From Megalonaias nervosa (taxonomy: Eukaryota > Mollusca > Bivalvia > Unionida > Unionidae), in contig JAECUM010004381.1 of the NCBI GenBank assembly GCA_016617855.1, positions 32,923-96,922 on the forward strand: a DNA stretch of 64,000 nucleotides, written 5' to 3'. The position numbers and the translations under genes are program-made. This document shows, one piece after another, positions 25,370 to 38,639 of this stretch (position 1 is its first letter; every line of letters begins with the position of its first letter). The notes under the pieces were generated by a model. That model worked only from the letters and a program-made list of their open reading frames with translations. It made no database searches and had not been told where the DNA came from.

Positions 25370-25780
25370 ACACTTGGTCCTTCATGAAAATGGTGTTATT
25401 AGACCTCCATTATGGCTGTTATGGTAGCTTTCTTGAAATCATTGTTATAGCCACTCTTCAGAATATGCAGTTGCTCCCAAATGAAAATGGTGACCTCCAG
25501 TTGACCTCCAGTTATGATGGCCAGGACAAAAATCTTGTTATAGTTATACTGCTCTGTAACAACTTGGGTATTCCACTAAAAGACTTTTTATGATATATAG
25601 TTTGTCTTACATGAAAATGGTGCTGGTAAGATCTCCAGTATCACTGCCATGGTAGTACATCATTTTGAAAAGCTTTTTATAGCCACTTCTTCTGAATAGA
25701 TTGTCATGTAGACATTGATGGCCATATGAACATCTTGCTATGTCAGCTTCTCTTGCATTAATATTGGGTTTTCGCTGAAA
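25370..25780 (+). repeat. More units of the 150 bp degenerate array
   Basis: It contains TGGTCCTTCATGAAAATGG, TTATGGCTGTTATGGTAGC and TTCTTGAAATCATTGTTATAGC in the family order. Confidence 0.65.
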
Positions 25781-27329
25781 CACCTCTTGCATTATAAAAT
25801 TACTGCAGAATGAAACTTGGTCCACAAACATATCTTCACTTTTGCAAAGAAATTTTGAAAACCGGACCTGATTGACCTTGGGGTCATGTTTGTGGTTATT
25901 GTTTGCATTTTTGTAATTTATTGAGCTTATAAACACAGTGACTGGTACATACACAAAGTAAATTTAAATCAGACCTTGTTTTTAATTGAATTCCTTTAAA
26001 TAAGTTGATAGTCCTTACATGGACATTACTTTAAGGTCAAAGGTCTTCATTGAGGTTTTTAGTTTGGTAGTAAACATGAAGATACAAAAAGTATGAATTG
26101 ACTTTTGTCCTTTGACCCAGTTTGTGGATATATCTGAACACCTTGGATGACATCATTACAGTATACTTGTTTTTTTTTCTTCAAAATAGCTTATTTAAAT
26201 TAATTCTGTACATGATCTGACCATGCAAACTGTCATTGACTGAGCTTACCAAGACCAGTTTCTATTAGATATTCAGTGTTACCTATATATTGCCAAATAC
26301 ATTGTAACAAATACCATGGATTATTAGAGTTTACAAGCAAAGTTCTTGATTGAATATAATACAAAAACATGGTTAGCTGTGATTTTTCCACTCGTCATAC
26401 TCAGCTATTTTTGTAAAAAAAAAATCTGGAAAAATCAGAAATGGATGAGTGTTGATTTTAAACTAAAATCATGACAAGAAAAGACAGGATTTGACCAGAC
26501 TATATATATTTTTATTAGCCCGTTGTAAATGTGAGCATACAAACTTAATACAGAAGTAGCAAATCAACTATGAAAATTTAAATGAAACATCTGTTGCCAG
26601 ACAAGACTGGCAACTTATCAAGGCTCATAAATCATGCTTTCATTCAGAAATAGCAAGATATGCAAACCATACCATGTGAAGTGACAATCATTACAATGCT
26701 CATTTTAAAGAGGTTAATCTCTAAAGCTTATCATATTCAGTAAGATGGTGTGATGTACAATCCCAACAGAGTTCACTGTATCAGAAATATGTGAACTAAA
26801 ATTAATTGTTTCACTTTTCTAACAAAAAAAATTTAATCAAACAAAGGACTAAATATAAAGATTATATATAGAGATGAAAATTTTTAAAAAGTTTTTTTTC
26901 CTGAATTGTCATAAAAATTTAAGAACTTTTTATTGATGTTGTAATGTGGCTTACATACTCATCTACAGTTAACCATGTTAGAAAGGCAGAATGAAGAAGA
27001 AAACATGCAAAACATCATTTTCCACCATGAAAATATAATACAATCTACATGTTCTGGATAGATATGTTTTATAAGTACAGTATTTCCACTTGTGAAATAT
27101 TTCCTTATAATAATTGCATATGTCTTCTCCACTAATGTTAATATGCAGATCCTGGCTTAATACAGTGCACCCCTATTATAATGCTGCTCATGGGAGTTGT
27201 ACAGCTTTATAGTGAGCCACCCTTATAATGAAATACATTATAAATGTACCCTATTGTATTTTACTACCACTTAATGAAACGGTATCCACGATCATACCCA
27301 CCTTGTAACAAAAAATGTCTTATAATGTA
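25781..27329. other. Non-coding stretch
   Basis: No gene seen. CAGTGCACCCCTATTATAATG at 27164 looks like one end of a pogo/Tigger-type element; no clear partner was found. Confidence 0.4.
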
Positions 27330-28030
27330 TTGTGAGGGAGTCTCTTCTGCATCATTCCTTTATTAATGATATACACATAAGACAAAGAAGTTTGGGATAT
27401 ATCAGTAATTGATTGATTAAGTGCATACAGACCTGGACCAAACAATTTGGACACCTTGAATTTTAGTAAGAAAGATGCATATTTACTACTTGGAGTCAAA
27501 AGGTCAAAAGTAAAGGTCACTGTGATTACAAGAAGAAAAGTGGTTTCTGTACAAAAATTTCAGTTATCCACCATGTTCTTTGACATTAGTGGATAACTTA
27601 CCCATTGGGTAAGAAAGAAGCCTTTTGATTTTAGGTTCAAACCATAAAAGGTCAAGGCCATTGTGATTGAAAGAAGGAAACTAGTTTTTGCAATGTAACT
27701 CTAGTCATAGACTACATACTTTGACCAACATTTGTGGAGGTCATGCACGTAATGTAGGGGTGAGCCTTTTAATTTTGGGGGTTTAAAAGTCAACAATGAG
27801 GGTCACAAAGAAAATTAAGGTTTTGCATCAATAACTTTAATTCATTCCAGAGCAAGTTCCTTTACCAAACTTGGCAGATGGCTTGTATTTCCAGTAATAA
27901 ATAAGCCAATAAATTCTGGGTTCTAAAGGTCACTGATTATGACCATGTTAAATATGAAAAGGAAATAATGGTTTCTGCAAATTAAGTTTAGTATGTCAAG
28001 TTCCTACATGAGGACTACTAAATGCAGGGC
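27330..28030. repeat. Degenerate GGTCA-type tandem array
   Basis: Units of roughly 130-150 bp contain GGTCAAAAG/GGTCAAGG, CATTGTGATTGAAAGAAG, TTTTTGCA..AACT and a TTTGTGGATGG-like phrase. The same family fills 34790-35600. Confidence 0.6.
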
Positions 28031-28879
28031 AGGCATATTGTGTGCTGTTAATGGTACTCTTGTTTAAGATGTTTTGGATTCTTACACACTTATTAAAAAC
28101 ATTTTGACATCATGTCTTAGTAGAGAAGCAACACATGGACCTAAAAGAATTCACTTTATCAACAATATTTGAATATTATGAGAAAATAATCTTTGTTTTG
28201 AAGTTTGAACAAGTTATTCGAATTGTGAAATAATGTGCCAAATGTGTTTTAAGCGCTACAGGGTCTGCACTAGTTGCCACATGGAACCGGTTACTGCATG
28301 ATTGTCATATATTGTTGACTTGTTACAGTATTTTGAAATGGGAGAGGAAGAAATTAACATGTAACATACATTTCGTCTCTGCAGCTAAAAAAACTATTGC
28401 ATAAGTGTTGCATTGAAAAGAAAGAAAATCAAAGCATAGTTATATCTTACAGAACCTTACATCTGATATTTCATTTCTTGTATTCATGGGCAGGTGTGAT
28501 TCTACAGTTAAAGTTGAATGAAGATTTGCACCAATTACATTGTGATAAAAATGGTAACTCTATCTGTCTTTACTGAAATTGAGTCACTTTTATGCAGGGT
28601 AGAAGGATCTTATTTAAAATTATTATTAAACTTCTCTTATAAATTTAATAAACTAAAATGACAAATTGAGTATGTTTAATTATATAGTTTTAATGGTATC
28701 CTGTTGCAAACAAGTCTCTGAATTTTGACAAAACTTGACTGTTGAGACTTGCTATTTCTGGAGAGAAGTGGGAAGTGATACTTTTTTTGTTGCATACATC
28801 TTCACTGAGAGGTACAGCAGCTTTGTCAATACCATGAAAGCAAGTTCACCTAACACACGTTTTCTTTTTGCAATTACAG
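28031..28879. other. Non-coding stretch upstream of a candidate exon
   Basis: Nothing recognised. Confidence 0.4.
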
Positions 28880-28925
28880 AGTGGCAGAATACGAGAACCT
28901 GAAACAGCATCTTATGAACTTGAAG
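28880..28925 (+). CDS. Candidate short internal exon of a host gene
   Basis: The acceptor (TTTTCTTTTTGCAATTACAG, ending at 28879) and donor (GTTAGT at 28926) bracket 46 bp. Read after one leading base, they give VAEYENLKQHLMNLK, a helix-like peptide. Direct splicing from the exon at 19217-19310 would put it out of frame, so either another exon lies between or the two belong to different transcripts. Evidence is limited to splice-site quality and composition. Confidence 0.35.
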
Positions 28926-29119
28926 GTTAGTACTATAGTTAACTTGTGATGTGTATTGCATTGTTGACATTGTATACAATGTAGGGCTTAATTGTAAGAA
29001 CATACATATTTTATTAATTGTTGTTGGATAATTAGGAGAAGGTTGCACTGATATCAATTAAGTGTCAGTACATTCTTGTTAATTGTAGAAAGTGACTAAG
29101 GCACATGACATGATAGTCA

Positions 29120-30387
29120 CAGTAGTACCCCTCTTGAATGGCCCCCCACCGACCAGCGGCCACCCGCTTCTTACGGCCAGAATCCCATGGCACCGACGAG
29201 TTTGTATTCAAAAGTACCCATCAAGAATGGCCACCCCTCTAATGCGACCAGCAACCAACATATTAGTACAAAAATGTAAAATGTTCCCCTCATGAGCGGC
29301 CACTTTTTTTTCTCAAATGTATCCAGAACTGATAATTAATTCATATCGTGACATAAGGTAAGTAATCAGATTATCTCTATCATCAATACATGTCTCCCAA
29401 TGTCAAGTTTCCGTTACTGAAAAAAGTGTTGACTAAAGTACATGTAACACTAAGATTAATATTATATCATTGTCTATAAAAGCCGATGTTTACAGGAAAT
29501 GGGCTCAACAATGTTGTGATTGAGTTTTGAGCTTCACACATCTGTCGAGTTCTTCTCTTTGATGATTACAACCGGACGTAATTGTCAAGATCATAACGGG
29601 GTCAGCATAGGCTTAAAATAGATTTATTGCATTAACACACACACACAGAAATTAACCTTGAACAAAATAGGGTACCAGACAAAGACTGAAAAATCATGTG
29701 ACAATACATTTATTGCTTCCTTTACGAAGAAGGCATTTTGTCCATTCTACAAAAGTTTCGTCTGCATAATTAAATCACATACAGTTAGCAACATCCGAAT
29801 AAATCATTACCAAACATTAACATGTTGTCACATAAATGGAGACATATTATTTTAGAAGAAAGTTGGTTATTCTACTCGACGACATCGGGTGAGGTGGGGA
29901 GGGGGACTTCCCAAACAATTTTATGTAGAAAAGACTCAAATAAAACAATTTTATGTTGAAAAAACTCGAATAAACAATGTTGTAACTGATAAGGAAGTTA
30001 TTCAGCAGCAGTGGGAAAATGGAGTAAAATGGAAAGAGAATTATGTATGTACCAAGATTTAAATGCCATTTTTGAATGGTTTTGCAGTGTGCATGACAAC
30101 AATACCCACTCACATATCACGCTTACGCCAAGAATAAGAACTAATAATGTATATTCAGTTGAAATAAGTCTATTATTATAACAAGAAGAATGTTTTAATA
30201 ATTAATGTTACATTTAAACGAAGATATTAAAAGAAGATTTTAAATGCTTTGAAGTATGTAGCTTTCTTACTACATACATTACATATACTTCTCACACAAA
30301 ATTTAGTCCCCCTCTGGAAAGGCCATCCGTCTTATAAGGCCACTTTCCTGGTGCAGAAGGAGTGGCTGTATAAGAGGGAGACCACTG
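29120..30387. mobile_element. Pogo/Tigger-like non-autonomous DNA element (degenerate ends)
   Basis: The left end reads CAGTAGTACCCCTCTTGAAT. The right end, on the other strand, reads CAGTGGTCTCCCTCTTATAC. Both continue into GGCC..CC-rich sequence, and the interior repeats GAATGGCCACCCCTC near 29225. Ends of this kind are seen in pogo-type Tc1/mariner elements. The expected TA duplication is present on the right only (CA on the left). No transposase frame was found. Confidence 0.5.
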
Positions 30388-30541
30388 TAAAATGAAATTC
30401 CATTCAACAAACCCTTACACAGTGAAGGTCCTTTGTATTCTATGCTGGATGTTCCGCCTCCCCCTCCCCCCAAATGTGTGTTTCCTATTGCACTGGTTTT
30501 AAAATTAGAGTAGGTAGTAAGTTTTTTGTTTTGTTTTAAAC

Positions 30542-30543
<2 letters not shown>

Positions 30544-30604
<61 letters not shown>
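30544..30604. repeat. (AT)n microsatellite
   Basis: About 30 dinucleotide units. Confidence 0.97.
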
Positions 30605-30610
<6 letters not shown>

Positions 30611-32399
30611 GATTAGTATGTATAATGTGCTAAGTACTTAAAGTACTGGGCAAAACAAGCTCAATTAGATACACAAATCAGTTTTAGTATAAAAAAAAAA
30701 TTTACCATGGGGGAAAAAATTGTAAGGGCTTGCAACAAAAAATGGGGACAATTGGCCAAACCAAAACACATATTATTTGCTTTTGTCCGGTGATGTCAGA
30801 GACTGAATAAACATTAAATAGTTATGGACAGATATTTCAAACTAGTTTCCTGGAAGAAATGATCTTCTGGATCAAACAGTCCATTATAATTTAGAATTCA
30901 GCAATTCAGTATTGACTGTTGCTTAACAAATGTTCTGTGTTCAGGCCATCTTGTTATAGATGATGTTTTGATTCCTTACTTCATTTAGGGGTAGAAGGGT
31001 TTACAGGATTATCAGACTATACTGATACTTAATTTTTGGTGAACAGACTTTTGTTCCTTTGCCTTAACTCATTGTGTGTTTGGTAAAATCTTGCACAAAA
31101 TTAAAAACATGTATATCTTGAGCATTCTTTGCTCAGAAGTAGTTTTCTGCCCATTTAACTTTTTCAGCTGTAATAAACATTTATTCTTCACCTTGCCATT
31201 ATCATAAGTTGGGTCAGAAAAGAATAGGTTGACAAATATGCCATACAAGTTTATAATGGCCAAGTAGAGAAGAGACTTGTTCTTTATTAGCAATTTTGGC
31301 ATTGAAAGCTTTGTCATCAAGTTTATTTAATTTTTGTTTTCAAAAGTTTTTTTCTTCTTTATCCTCCTGGTATGTAATATAGGAGAATATGGTGACCTGA
31401 TAAAAATGTTACTTTAAACAACAAAAGAAACTAAAATGTTCAGTTCATACATAAAACTGCTTAGTGCACACATTTCTTACCTAAATTTAAACCCTGTCAA
31501 TAAGTTTAATACAACTTATTATTTACCAAGTATTGCAGAATATTATTTCTTCTCTTCCTAAATGGATGGCTGTATCAACATGAGGTTTTTTACTGAAGAA
31601 CTTCTTATGATGTCTAGTTCTCTGAATGATGCCATTCTGAAATTAAGGCAAGAATGAGTAATTTTTAAGGAAAAATGTTATATATAAATAGCTAAGACAC
31701 AATAATAGAGCCAGGATGTAGGTTAGTGTCCTTCCTGAAACATTCAAAGTTGTCAACAAGTTTAGGAATTTCCAAGTGAAAAACTAATATCCTACATTCA
31801 GACAGAAGTTAGCATGTTTTCTTCCCTTGATAATGATCTGAATATTTAATCTATAATTATAGAGAAATGTTACTGATGTATCATGTTGTTTGCAGAATAA
31901 ATGTCACTGGTCAGGTATATCATTTAACTTGATTGTGGACCAAGGTCAAGTACAAAATACAGATATACAGTACATCTAATCATTAAGAAAAGCCAAGAAA
32001 CAATACAATTAATTACACATAACAACAGCATGATGGTTCCAAACACATTTCAGATATGTAACTATCAGAGATAATATAAAATAGGTGAAGCTCTGTAACA
32101 AACATAGATATGCTGGAAATGTGTTTTCTTATTGCTGTTGCATGACAGAGTTGTAACAAATTGTGTTTTGTGCACATATGTTTCTTTTGTATAGTAATGC
32201 TCAGAATTGCAAGAAAAGTATTTATTGATATAGTCATTAGAGATCCTATTTATTGGCAAGTCCTATGACTAAGAAAATAATCTGTGATGAATATTAGAAA
32301 TTCTTATCTCTCTTCATTATTAACTCTACTAGTCATAGACAAGAAGAGCTTATGGGATGTCTGTTGCCCGTTGTCTATCTGTCCATCAGCACAATTTTG
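30605..32399. other. Non-coding stretch
   Basis: One isolated diverged unit of the 150 bp array lies near 31550-31640. Otherwise nothing was recognised. Confidence 0.4.
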
Positions 32400-34060
32400 T
32401 TATTGCTCCTCCTCCTAAACTAATTTGAAGATTGCCATAAAATGTTAAACATGTATTTGTTCCCATGGTCTAGTCGGTCCTAAATGAAAATGTTGTTGCT
32501 CAGACATCCAATATGACAACATGGCAGCCATTTTGAAAATCTTGTTATTCATCTTGAAATTTTTTTTTTATCACTACTCCTCCTGAATGGATGGTAGTAT
32601 CAACATAGGGTTTGAATTAAAAGACATCCAGTTGGTCCTAAATAAAAATCATGCCGACCTGACATCCATCTTGAAAATCTTATTATTGCTACTTGACCTG
32701 AATGGATGGTCTTGTCAACATGGTGCATCCACTAAAAGACCTCTTATGATGTCAAGTTGGTCTTAATGAAAAATGGTGAAAATGTATGTTCCAATATGGC
32801 AACCATAGTAGCCATCTTGAAAATCATGTTATTGCTACTTCACTGGAATGGATGGTCATATTAGCATGAGATTTTGATTAAAAGACTTCTTATGATGTCT
32901 AATTGGTCCTGAATGAGAATGGTACTGATTTAGCCATCCATTTAGCAACACTATTTTCAAGACATGATTTCAGGATCAGCAATAACAGTACTTTCAAAAT
33001 GACTGCATTGATGGCTATATTGGATATCAGAGTGGCACCACTTCCATTTAAGACAACTATATATTATAAGAAGTCTTTTGGTGAAACCTCATGTTGATAC
33101 AACCATCCATTTAGGAAGATTAGTGATAAGATTTTCAAGACAGACACTGTGAGGAGGCCATATTAGTCCTCTGGTGAAAACCCCATATCAGTATGATTTT
33201 CGGTTCAGGTAGAGTTGTCATAACAAGATTGTTAAGGTGGCTGCCGCAGTGGCAATAATGGATGTCAGATCAGGATCATTTCATTTAAGACTAGCTTAAA
33301 TTCAAAAGATGTCTCTTAATGAAAATCCCTATGTTGATACATGTATGACCATCCTTTCAGGAGGAGAAGCAATAATAAAATTTTTAAGATAGCTGTCATG
33401 GTAACCATGATGACTGTTGGATTAGTACCATTTTTGTTTAGGATCAACCAGACATGATTAGATGTTGATAAGATCTCTTTATGTGAAAACCCCATGGTGA
33501 TATGATCATCCATTCAGGAAGAGTAGTGATAATAAGATTTTCAAGATGGCTGCCATGGTACCATATTGGATGTCAGATCAACACCATTTTCTTTAAAGAC
33601 CAACTAGACATCATAAGAAGTCTTGTATTGAAAACTCCCTGTTGACATGACCATCCATGTAGGAGGTGTAGAGAAAGCAACATTTTCAAGCTGGCCACAA
33701 GACGGATACCAAGATTTTCAAGATAGCTGTCATAGTGGACATGTTTGACTTCAGATTGACACCATTTCTATTTAGGTTTAACTAGAAATCATAAGAAGTC
33801 ATTTAGTGAAAATCCTATGTTGATGCGAGTATTAATGTTGGAGGCATAGCTATAAAAAAATTCAAGATGGCTGATGGGTGGTATTAATGGAAATGGTGCA
33901 AGTCATAGATCTTATGTGGCTGCCACAATGTCTGTATTACAACTATTGTTGTCACTACTCCCCCCAAATGGTTGACTATTATGACATGAGGTTTTCACCA
34001 AAACAGTTATGTCTATTTTGTCATAATTGAAATGTTGCCAAGCTGCCATCTGGTACGTGT
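32400..34060. repeat. 150 bp degenerate array with an orientation switch
   Basis: Units read forward (GGTCCTAAATGAAAATG, CCATTTTGAAAATCTTG) to about 32960. They then read in reverse (CCATCCATT.AGGA, GATTTTCAAGATGGCTGCC, AAGAAGTC..TGAAAA.CCC) until about 33870, then forward again to about 34060. The array is therefore a large, diverged inverted arrangement. Confidence 0.75.
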
Positions 34061-34386
34061 GTCACAGCAGCAAATTTAGAAATTTTGTTCTTGCTGAAGA
34101 AAGAGATGGTTTCAACATTCAACAGTTAAAAGGAAGAAATGGTCTTTAACTTGAATTCCTGGAAATTCATTATGCCCATATGAGCATTGTTCCTTTCAAG
34201 GGACTTTTGTTTTTATATGCTATCATAAGGCTTAGCATAACATGTTATGACATTATACATCTTTCTGTTCATAACTCTGTAATCAATAATTCAGATTGTC
34301 CACCATCTTCAGTTACAGAACTTTGCTGATGGCTCACACTTGGGAAAAGGAAGAATGCTATCAATTTCAGAGTTAAAATGTCATAA

Positions 34387-34693
34387 GGGACCACTCCAGT
34401 GGCCTAGTGGTTAGAGCGCCTGCCTCAGATGCAGGAGATCGTGGGTTCAATCCCCAGCCAAGTCATACCAAAGACTTATAAAAATGGTACTAACATCTGC
34501 TTCGCTTGGTACTCAACATTAAGAGGTTAGTGTTAGGACTGGTTGGCCTGGTGTCCGGATAATGTGAATGGGTGGGATATCATGCTACATGTCTGCAGCA
34601 TGATGCCCCAGTGCTAGACATCACAACAAACTGCCACACTGCAGACATCATAGTGATATGACTGAATAATTGTCAAAGCTACGTTAAAATTCC

Positions 34694-34788
<95 letters not shown>
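34387..34788 (+). mobile_element. tRNA-derived SINE, family 2, with long (AC)n tail
   Basis: The tRNA-like head has a box A (TGGCCTAGTGGTTAGAGCGC) and box B (GGGTTCAATCCC). It is followed by GACTTATAAAAATGGTACTAA, GGTTAGTGTTAGGACTGG and TCTGCAGCATGATGCCCCAG blocks, and ends in about 46 AC units (34697-34788). The same order, ending in (TG)n on the other strand, is found at 41604-41985, so the dinucleotide run appears to be part of the element. Confidence 0.9.
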
Positions 34789-34789
<1 letters not shown>

Positions 34790-34790
<1 letters not shown>

Positions 34791-35600
34791 TCAAAGGTCA
34801 GTGTTACTTGGACTGAAAGAAGAAAAATGGCTGATGCAAAATAACTCAAGATGTGCACCATCTATAGTTACCAAACTTTGTGGAGAGGTTATACTTGGGG
34901 TCAAAGTCATGGTTGCTGTGACTGAGATAAAATTGTTTGTTCACACTAACATTAGTTACATGTAAAAGATGTTAAAAACGTTGTGGATGGCTTGTACTCG
35001 GGTAAGGAAAAAAATCTATTGATATTGGGATCAAAAGGTCAGTGTCACTACGACTGAAATAAGAAAATTGGTTTCAGCAAAAAGAAATGCAAGTTATCAA
35101 CCATTTTCCTTCACCAAAGTTTGTGGATGACTTACATGATTGATAAGGCAGAAGCTTTTTCATTCTGAGGTAAAATGGTCATGGTCAAAATCAGTTTGAA
35201 AGAAGAAAAATGTTGGTTTTGCATAATAACTTAAGTACCTGGACCAAAGTTTGTGGGGGCTTGCACTTAAGGTTATGGAAGAAGGCTGTTGATCTTGGGT
35301 TCAAAAGGTTAAGGTCAAGGTCATTGAGGCTATGTTTTTTTTATAGAATAACTTTTGTTTCAGAATATGTTCCATGATCAAACTTCATGGATGGCTTGCT
35401 TTTAAGGTAATAAAGGAACCTTTAAATTCTGGTCTGAAGGTTAGAGATTTTTATCGAGTCTGATAAGAAAATAATGGTTTTTGTACATTAAATATAGTTC
35501 AGGATCTAATACTTTGACCAGTGGTTCATGTAATTGGACCCCTTGGTTAGTATTCTCCAAAATCAACAATACTGTACAGGTACCTGAACAGAGGACTACA
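34790..35600. repeat. Degenerate GGTCA-type tandem array
   Basis: GGTCAGTGT.ACT..GACTGAAA, AAGAAAATTGGTTTC.GCA and ACTTTGTGGATGGCTT.. phrases recur several times. It matches the family at 27330-28030. Confidence 0.65.
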
Positions 35601-37642
35601 AAATATGGTGTGGGCCTATAATGTGTCAGTCATGGTACTCTTGCTTCCATAATGGAATATGTGCAAAGCGGTGCAGATAAGAAGACTGTAAGCACTCTGC
35701 TATCTTCAAACTGTTAGGGGTGTTGCTTTGATATATCTTGTTTTACATATACAAGTAACCTAAAGAACTAGCTATGTGAGTATGTAGCCCTCTACTATTA
35801 AACATGCAGTTTCACAAGGGATTTCCAAAATCACTGAGTGTGTCAAAGGAAATACAGTGGAAGGAATTAGACTAGATATGTAATTGTTGGAAACAGTACT
35901 TATAAAAGTTACAAATTCTTTCATGCAGTTGAGAAATGTATTATCGTAGTTCCCTTAAGTTTCCATCATAACTTTCAAAAGGTGGTTGCATTTTAACCTC
36001 TCAGATGAGTACCATAATGCACTGATAGGCTTTTCAGTGTCTTTTATTATAGTATTTCATGTGCAGTATATGTTGAAATAGGTGTTGACTTGTGTCTTAA
36101 GTGAAACCTACTGCTTTTCTTGAAAAATAGTTGCACATGAAACAAAGGAGACTTAGTGGGTGTCTGGTCTGGATCATGATAGAGAAGTTCTAAGGAATGA
36201 ATTTAAAAAACATCTAGCTAATCCACATAAAGACAAGCTCTTCAGTGGAAGAAATATATCACAGCCTTTTTCCTTTTCTGTAGTATGAAAGACAATTTTC
36301 AGTTATGAATTTGATGGGGTAGGTTGGGAGTCAAGGGTTTAAGTGAATTACAGAGAATGTTGGCCATTTGAAGTAGTGAACCACATCTCAAAAACCCTGC
36401 AAAATTATTCTGCTTCTGCTTCTACTGTTTATCAGAATTACCATCCAGGACATTCATGTTATTCATGACCATCCTTTAAAAAAAAGTCCTACTCTATCTT
36501 TACGTTCTATTTTAGTAAAGCTGTGACATCACATATGTGAGATGGAATGTGTTTTACATGTTTAAAAACAATTCAGTGAAATTATTAATGCAATTCCTTG
36601 TATCCTTTGAGAAACAATCACAGCTGTTATTAAGGTATAAGGAAAAATCTTAGAAAAATATCTACATATAAATAATGTTTAATCTTGCTTCAGTTAATGT
36701 TCATTGCATGAGGAAAATTAATTATTAAAAAATAGTACAGTGCACTTGTTGACTCTGTAGAACTATAAATTTTTCTCAGTAAATATCTTTCGAAGGTACA
36801 TGAAAATGCCTATCATGGAGTAAATGTGCACACAGATTTGCAGAATTTTGCTATCTATGAGGTAAAGATTACTAATTTACATTTGCTTTGAAGGGTTTAT
36901 CTTTTTAAGTTTTTAGTAGTCCTTCCATTCATGTTTCTTAGAAGTAAACTTTCTGTCAGTACTACAGAGCCATGTTGGTGCATACATGCTGCTAACTCAA
37001 AACATTCATGCATATATATCACCCTATCATCAGCATGTATTGGTAAAGCTGGCACTGAAATTTCCCAATTGACAAGCAAAATTGTGTCCATTCAGACTTT
37101 GTGCCAAAATGGATCCTGTCTGAAAAATTTCACCATGATATCACAAGATAGTCTTGAAATGTCTTTGTTCATGCAGCTTCCTAAGGCTTTATTTGTTATA
37201 CAGTTATATCCCTTGCAAGACTTTAGAATTCGATAGTGCAGCTGTAGGGGCATAGGTGGTTTACAAACACGGGTCACATTTTTTGAAATAGCTAGTACTT
37301 TATAGTGAACTGTATTGGCCAATGGTATAAAAATGAGCAGCTATTGTTTGTTCTCTATTTTTTCAGTTACATTGTCTTTCATATTTTACATCAAAGTAAA
37401 TACAGCATAATTGCAGCATGTTGTAAGAAATTTTTTTCCAGATTGAAATGATTAAGTTTTTACAGCATAACTACATCTTCTTCTCAATTAAAATGGTACA
37501 AAATGCAGGAATATTCCATTTTTTCATGTTTATATAAAAGTAAATGTAGCATTGTTGCAGGATGTATTTTCAGCATCATAACAGTGCATGCTGAAGATAG
37601 CATGATCTTGTTAGTCATTTCAACATGACTGCATCATGCATA
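35601..37642. other. Non-coding stretch
   Basis: No gene recognised. Open frames near 36930-37320 on both strands have no recognisable motifs. Confidence 0.4.
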
Positions 37643-37817
37643 TTCAGCATGACTGCAAGTCATACTTGAAAACAGCATTGTTGTCATATTTTTGAAGTAA
37701 TTTCAGCATGACTGCAAGTCGTACTTGAAAACAGCATTGTTGTCATATTTTTGAAGTAATTTCAGCATGACACAAGTCATACTTGAAAACAGCATTGTTG
37801 TCATATTTTTGAAGTAA
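37643..37817. repeat. 58 bp tandem repeat, 3 copies
   Basis: Each copy contains TTCAGCATGACTGCAAGTC, ACTTGAAAACAGCATTG and TTGTCATATTTTTGAAGTAA, with one to three changes between copies. Confidence 0.93.
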
Positions 37818-38639
37818 TTTCAGCATGACTGCACCATGCAAATTCAGTAATCCATGCTGGAAATGATGAGACTTGATAGGGAATTGTACTGCAGTATTAG
37901 AGCATAGGTACATTTTTTGACCAGCACAAGTACACTATGTACTGTACATGCTGCAATTCTACAAGATTAGCATATCAATTGAGGCAGAGGTCATATAAAA
38001 TTTGTGTTGAACCTTTAGGGTGCTTTAGGTAAAAGTCTTTCAGTGGGGGACCCAGGTGATGTGTCATCTCTAAACGACTATTGTTCATGCAGCAGTCTTT
38101 AGCCAACATTTCCCCTTTTATTATAGTTATTCAATCATCTGCTATAAGGAAATTTAAAAGTTTTGATGAATAAATCTGCCAATTTTCTCCAATTTTCAGT
38201 TCACCACTTCAAAGTAGATTAGAGCTGTTGTACTACCCTTGGCATTGGCATTGGCATCTGCACATATAAAACTATATATAGACATGAACAAGCCTCAGTG
38301 CATTTCTTGGTCCTAAGTCTTAGCTACAATTTGGAGTGTTTCGAAGCATCTTCCCTGGGTAGGGGGTTAACTTTGTACATATACATTAATTGTACATTCT
38401 TGGTGAAATTTTTGTGTTCTGCTGAGGTTTTGTTTGTCATGTACCATATACATGATGCTAATTGCCTGGAACCAGGACACTTCATCAAGGGATGCATATT
38501 GGCAATTTCTACATCCTTCACACAACAGTAGGTCACTGTGACACATCACACTGTGACACATCATAGCACAACAACCTTAAACTAAAAGAAGGTGGCTGTG
38601 AATTTCATTTAATATTTGACTGCCTTGTTTTATATTTTG
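37818..38639. other. Non-coding stretch
   Basis: Nothing recognised. ACTGTGACACATCA is duplicated near 38535-38562. Confidence 0.4.

Noticed and set aside
34387..34470. Functional tRNA gene
   Set aside because: The box A/B head is joined to a conserved SINE body repeated elsewhere; no complete cloverleaf with a paired acceptor stem was seen.
34679..34861. Val-Cys repeat frame
   Set aside because: Translation of the (AC)n SINE tail.
36897..37322. Overlapping open frames on both strands (up to 101 codons)
   Set aside because: No motif, no splice context and no similarity recognised; consistent with chance.
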